Source of the DNA: Micromonospora sp. NBRC 110009
GTDB lineage: Bacteria; Actinomycetota; Actinomycetes; Mycobacteriales; Micromonosporaceae
Length of the DNA: 64,000 nt
Assembly: GCF_030518795.1 (NCBI RefSeq)
Contig: NZ_CP130427.1
Location: 310,001 to 374,000 of the forward strand
Direction of reading: 5' to 3'
The position numbers and the translations under genes are program-made. Positions 61,735 to 64,000 of this stretch are shown in pieces. The notes under the pieces are model-generated. The model was given only the letters and a program-made list of their open reading frames with translations. It did not search any database and was not told the DNA's origin. How positions within the stretch are numbered: position 1 is the first letter of the stretch; each line of letters starts with the position of its first letter.

Positions 61735-62490
61735 ATGCCGCCGGTGAATGTGCTCAGCAAGGCCGACCGGGTGCTGGAACTGCTCGCCGACCAGGGCGAG
61801 ATGCCGATCGCCGCGCTCATCGAGGCACTGGAAGAGCCGCGTACGAGTGTGTACCGCCTCCTCGAGAGCATGCAGGAACTCGGGTGGGTGGAGCCAGGTG
61901 GGCGGCGTGGGCAATATCGGCTCGGCCTCAAGGTGTTCCGGCTGGGCGCGGCTGTTGCCCAGCGGTTCGACGAGCGCCAGGCGGCGCTTCCCGTCATGGA
62001 GCGGCTGCACGAGCAGACCGGCGAAACGGTCTTCCTGTGCGTCCGTCAGGGGCTCGAGGCGGTGTGCATCGAGCGCATCGACGGCGCGCGGGTCCAGATC
62101 CTCGAGCTCAGGCTCGGCGGCCGGCTGCCGCTGCACGTCGGCGGCGCACCGCGGGCCCTCCTCGCCTTCGGGGGCGAAGCCCTCTGGGACGAGTACCTGT
62201 TCCGCGCACCGCTCAGCACCTACACCGGCAAGACCCTGAACACCCCCGAGCTGGTGCGGCAGTCCCTCGCGGCCGACGCGAACGCGGGAATCGTCATCAG
62301 CGACGAGGACGTCACCCCCGGCATCGCGTCGATCGCCGCTCCCGTCTTCAACCACACCGGCAGGGTCAGCGCCGCGCTGTCCCTGGCCGGCGTATCCCCC
62401 GTGCTGCTCGGCGACAACCGGCAGCGACATGTGTCGATGGTGCGAGAGGCCGCCGCAGAGGTCTCCCGCTCGCTCGGCCACTCCAGTTAG
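61735..62490 (+). CDS. IclR-family transcriptional regulator
   Basis: 251 residues. Winged helix with MPIAALIEALEEPRTSVYRLLESMQELGWVE, then the IclR effector domain with RLHEQTGETVFLCVRQGLEAVCIERIDG. CGGGAGACGTC precedes the ATG at 61735. It opens a rightward operon with a cupin and split transketolase and is divergent from the transporter operon, so it likely controls both. Confidence 0.92.
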   Translation: MPPVNVLSKADRVLELLADQGEMPIAALIEALEEPRTSVYRLLESMQELGWVEPGGRRGQYRLGLKVFRLGAAVAQRFDERQAALPVMERLHEQTGETVFLCVRQGLEAVCIERIDGARVQILELRLGGRLPLHVGGAPRALLAFGGEALWDEYLFRAPLSTYTGKTLNTPELVRQSLAADANAGIVISDEDVTPGIASIAAPVFNHTGRVSAALSLAGVSPVLLGDNRQRHVSMVREAAAEVSRSLGHSS

Positions 62491-62500
62491 GAGAAACGCT

Positions 62501-62887
62501 TTGGCTGACGGCTCAACCCCCGTCGTACGTCGTGATCAGGGACGAGAGTTCCTCGCACTCGGGGCACCGGTCTACCGACTGGTGCATCCGAAGACCGTGG
62601 GCTCCGTCGGAGTTGGCGTTTCGCTGTGCGTCATGCAGCCGGGCCAGCAGGTCCGCCGCCATCGGCACGACTACGAAGAGGCCTATTACGTGGTGCGCGG
62701 CACCGGCCTGATGTATCTCGAGGGCCACGAGCCGATCCGCCTCGAGCCCGGACTGTCCGTCTACATCGCGGCGAACCGCGTACACGGACAGGTCAACGAC
62801 GGCTCGGAAACGCTCGAGATCGTGTGCTCCCTGTCGCCTCCCCCGGTCGAGGGACAGGTTCCGGAATTCGTGGAGGAGAACCAGTGA
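62501..62887 (+). CDS. Cupin-domain protein
   Basis: 128 residues from a TTG at 62501 with TAGGAG 8 bases upstream, following the iclR stop by 10 bp. QPGQQVRRHRHDYEEAYYVVRGTGLMYLEG matches cupin motif 1 with the metal-binding His pair and Glu; VYIAANRVHGQVNDG matches motif 2 with the third His. Single-domain cupin, perhaps a sugar-phosphate isomerase or dioxygenase-like enzyme. Its stop overlaps the transketolase GTG. Confidence 0.86.
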   Translation: MADGSTPVVRRDQGREFLALGAPVYRLVHPKTVGSVGVGVSLCVMQPGQQVRRHRHDYEEAYYVVRGTGLMYLEGHEPIRLEPGLSVYIAANRVHGQVNDGSETLEIVCSLSPPPVEGQVPEFVEENQ

Positions 62888-63735
62888 GTGCAGCAGCCGA
62901 CGACGGCGAGCTGATCGCCCGCATCAAGGAGAAGGCGCTCTTCGCCCGCGAGGAGACGGTGCGCCTGACCGGCATCGCGAAGACCGGGCACTACGCCTCG
63001 GCCTTCTCGTGCGCCGAGATCCTCGCGACCCTCTACTACGGCGGGATCATGCGGCTGAAGCCGGGTGAGCCGCAGTGGAAGGAACGCGACCGCTTCCTCT
63101 TCGGCAAGGGCCACGCGGCGATCGCGCTCTACCCGTTCCTCGCCGAGTACGGCTTCTTCGACAAGTCGGTCCTCGACGAGTACACCCGCCTCGGCAACCC
63201 GCTCGGCGACCACCCGGACATGCGCAAGGTACCGGGCATCGACTTCAGCTCCGGCTCGCTCGGCCACGCCCTGTCCGCAGGCCTCGGCATGGCCCTCGGC
63301 GGCCGGCTCAACAACATCGACTACAACGTCTTCGTCCTGCTCGGCGACGGCGAGCAGCACGAGGGCCAGGTGTGGGAGGCGGCGCTGTCCGCGGCCCACC
63401 ACCGCACCGGCAACCTCATCGCGATCGTCGACCGCAACGAGTACAGCCTCGACGGCAAGGTAGACGACGTCATCGGCATCGAGCCGGTGCTGGACAAGTG
63501 GCAGGCGTTCGGCTGGAACACGATCGACATCGACGGCCACGACGTGCCGCAGGTGCTGCAGGCCCTGCGCGAGGCGACCGCCGCCAGCCACGACGGCAAG
63601 CCGACCGTCATCGTGGCCCACACCGTCAAGGGCAAGGGCATCCCCTACATGGAGACGCAGTTCGGCTGGCACCTCGGCTACCTGCATCCCTCCGACGAGA
63701 AACTCGCCCTCGCGCACCTGAGGAGCAACGCGTGA
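62884..63735 (+). CDS. Transketolase N-terminal (ThDP-binding) subunit
   Basis: 283 residues, half of a full transketolase. ETVRLTGIAKTGHYASAFSCAEILATLYYG and FGKGHAAIALYPFLAEYG begin the fold; FVLLGDGEQHEGQVWEAALSAAHH holds the ThDP-magnesium GDG...N motif, and LIAIVDRNEYSLDG follows. The split N/C subunit architecture is well known in bacteria. GTG at 62884 overlaps the cupin stop. Its partner gene begins at 63732. Confidence 0.93.
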   Translation: MSAAADDGELIARIKEKALFAREETVRLTGIAKTGHYASAFSCAEILATLYYGGIMRLKPGEPQWKERDRFLFGKGHAAIALYPFLAEYGFFDKSVLDEYTRLGNPLGDHPDMRKVPGIDFSSGSLGHALSAGLGMALGGRLNNIDYNVFVLLGDGEQHEGQVWEAALSAAHHRTGNLIAIVDRNEYSLDGKVDDVIGIEPVLDKWQAFGWNTIDIDGHDVPQVLQALREATAASHDGKPTVIVAHTVKGKGIPYMETQFGWHLGYLHPSDEKLALAHLRSNA

Positions 63736-64000
63736 CCACCACCGAGCCCGAGCTGCACCCCGACTCCTGGCACCTGCTCATGCTGCTGGACCAGGCGCCC
63801 GGGTTCGCCGCCATCTCGCAGGCCCTCATCGAGCTGACCGACGAGGGACACAACATCGCGGTCGCCACCGCCGACCTCAAGTACTCCAACGGGCTGGTGC
63901 GCTTCCAGGAGAAGCACCCGGAGCGGTTCCTGCAGTTCGGCATCTCCGAGCAGAACATGGTGTCGGCGTCGGCCGGGCTGGCGACGACGGGCGTGCTGCC
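63732..64000 (+). CDS. Transketolase C-terminal subunit, 3' partial
   Basis: 89 codons are visible from a GTG at 63732 that overlaps the first subunit's stop. ALIELTDEGHNIAVATADLKYSNGL and RFLQFGISEQNMVSASAGLA match the pyrimidine-binding domain of transketolase, where SEQNM contains the catalytic Glu. It runs out of the window. With the N-terminal subunit it should form a complete split transketolase. Confidence 0.9.
   Translation, partial: MTTTEPELHPDSWHLLMLLDQAPGFAAISQALIELTDEGHNIAVATADLKYSNGLVRFQEKHPERFLQFGISEQNMVSASAGLATTGVL

Overview
The window is very GC-rich, uses GTG and TTG starts freely, has many 4-bp stop/start overlaps (ATGA, GTGA), and carries families typical of actinobacteria (UTRA-type GntR, HisKA_3/LuxR pairs, MacB-like exporters, DUF1801, DUF2306, TMEM175-type channel, split transketolase). 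It reads as chromosomal DNA from a high-GC actinobacterium, plausibly Micromonosporaceae; genus and species cannot be fixed from sequence reading alone. No rRNA, tRNA, CRISPR array, phage or insertion sequence was seen. Most genes are arranged as small regulator-plus-target modules separated by strong GC-rich hairpins.

Layout. 0-9 kb: a tandemly duplicated LtrA membrane protein (cut by the window start), a DUF2306 protein divergent from a TetR with twin operators, DUF1801, a FAD monooxygenase, a secreted anchored repeat protein, a cation exchanger and a GNAT acetyltransferase. 8.9-10.2 kb: an SRPBCC-ArsR-SRPBCC operon with two identical near-palindromic sites. 10.3-20.1 kb: a GntR regulator divergent from a seven-gene carbohydrate operon (CUT2 ABC transporter, LsrF-type aldolase/thiolase, GlpD-like dehydrogenase, FGGY kinase). 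20-25 kb: TMEM175-like channel, a large membrane/lipase-like protein, DDAH-like hydrolase, a methyltransferase and a C-terminal remnant of L-arabinose isomerase. 25.7-30.2 kb: epoxide-hydrolase-like enzyme, a frameshifted second LtrA, and a tautomerase/SDR/TetR module. 30-37 kb: secreted enzymes (phytase-like, M1 peptidase, DUF1080), an ADPS-like FAD oxidase and a DHFR-like protein. 37-43.4 kb: OsmC, a two-component system and a divergent lipoprotein/adaptor/ATPase/permease exporter operon. 43.5-48.5 kb: a lone TOPRIM protein, a proline-repeat DUF4352 protein, a ligase-like remnant, a frameshifted MFS gene, and a TetR/membrane protein pair with a strong operator. 48.7-53.3 kb: a second SRPBCC-ArsR-SRPBCC operon and a second MacAB-like exporter operon with a 25-codon bridging ORF. 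53.4-64 kb: a LysR, then a catabolic cluster (polyamine-type ABC importer, unknown protein, SDR, aldehyde dehydrogenase) divergent from IclR, cupin and a split transketolase that runs off the window.

The two parts most likely to hold undescribed metabolism are the 10.3-20.1 kb operon, which combines an LsrF homologue with a GlpD-like dehydrogenase and a binding protein unlike LsrB, and the 54.5-64 kb cluster. Several genes are broken or decaying (ltrA copy 2, the MFS gene, araA, the ligase-like fragment), and two module types occur twice, suggesting an accessory, recently rearranged region.
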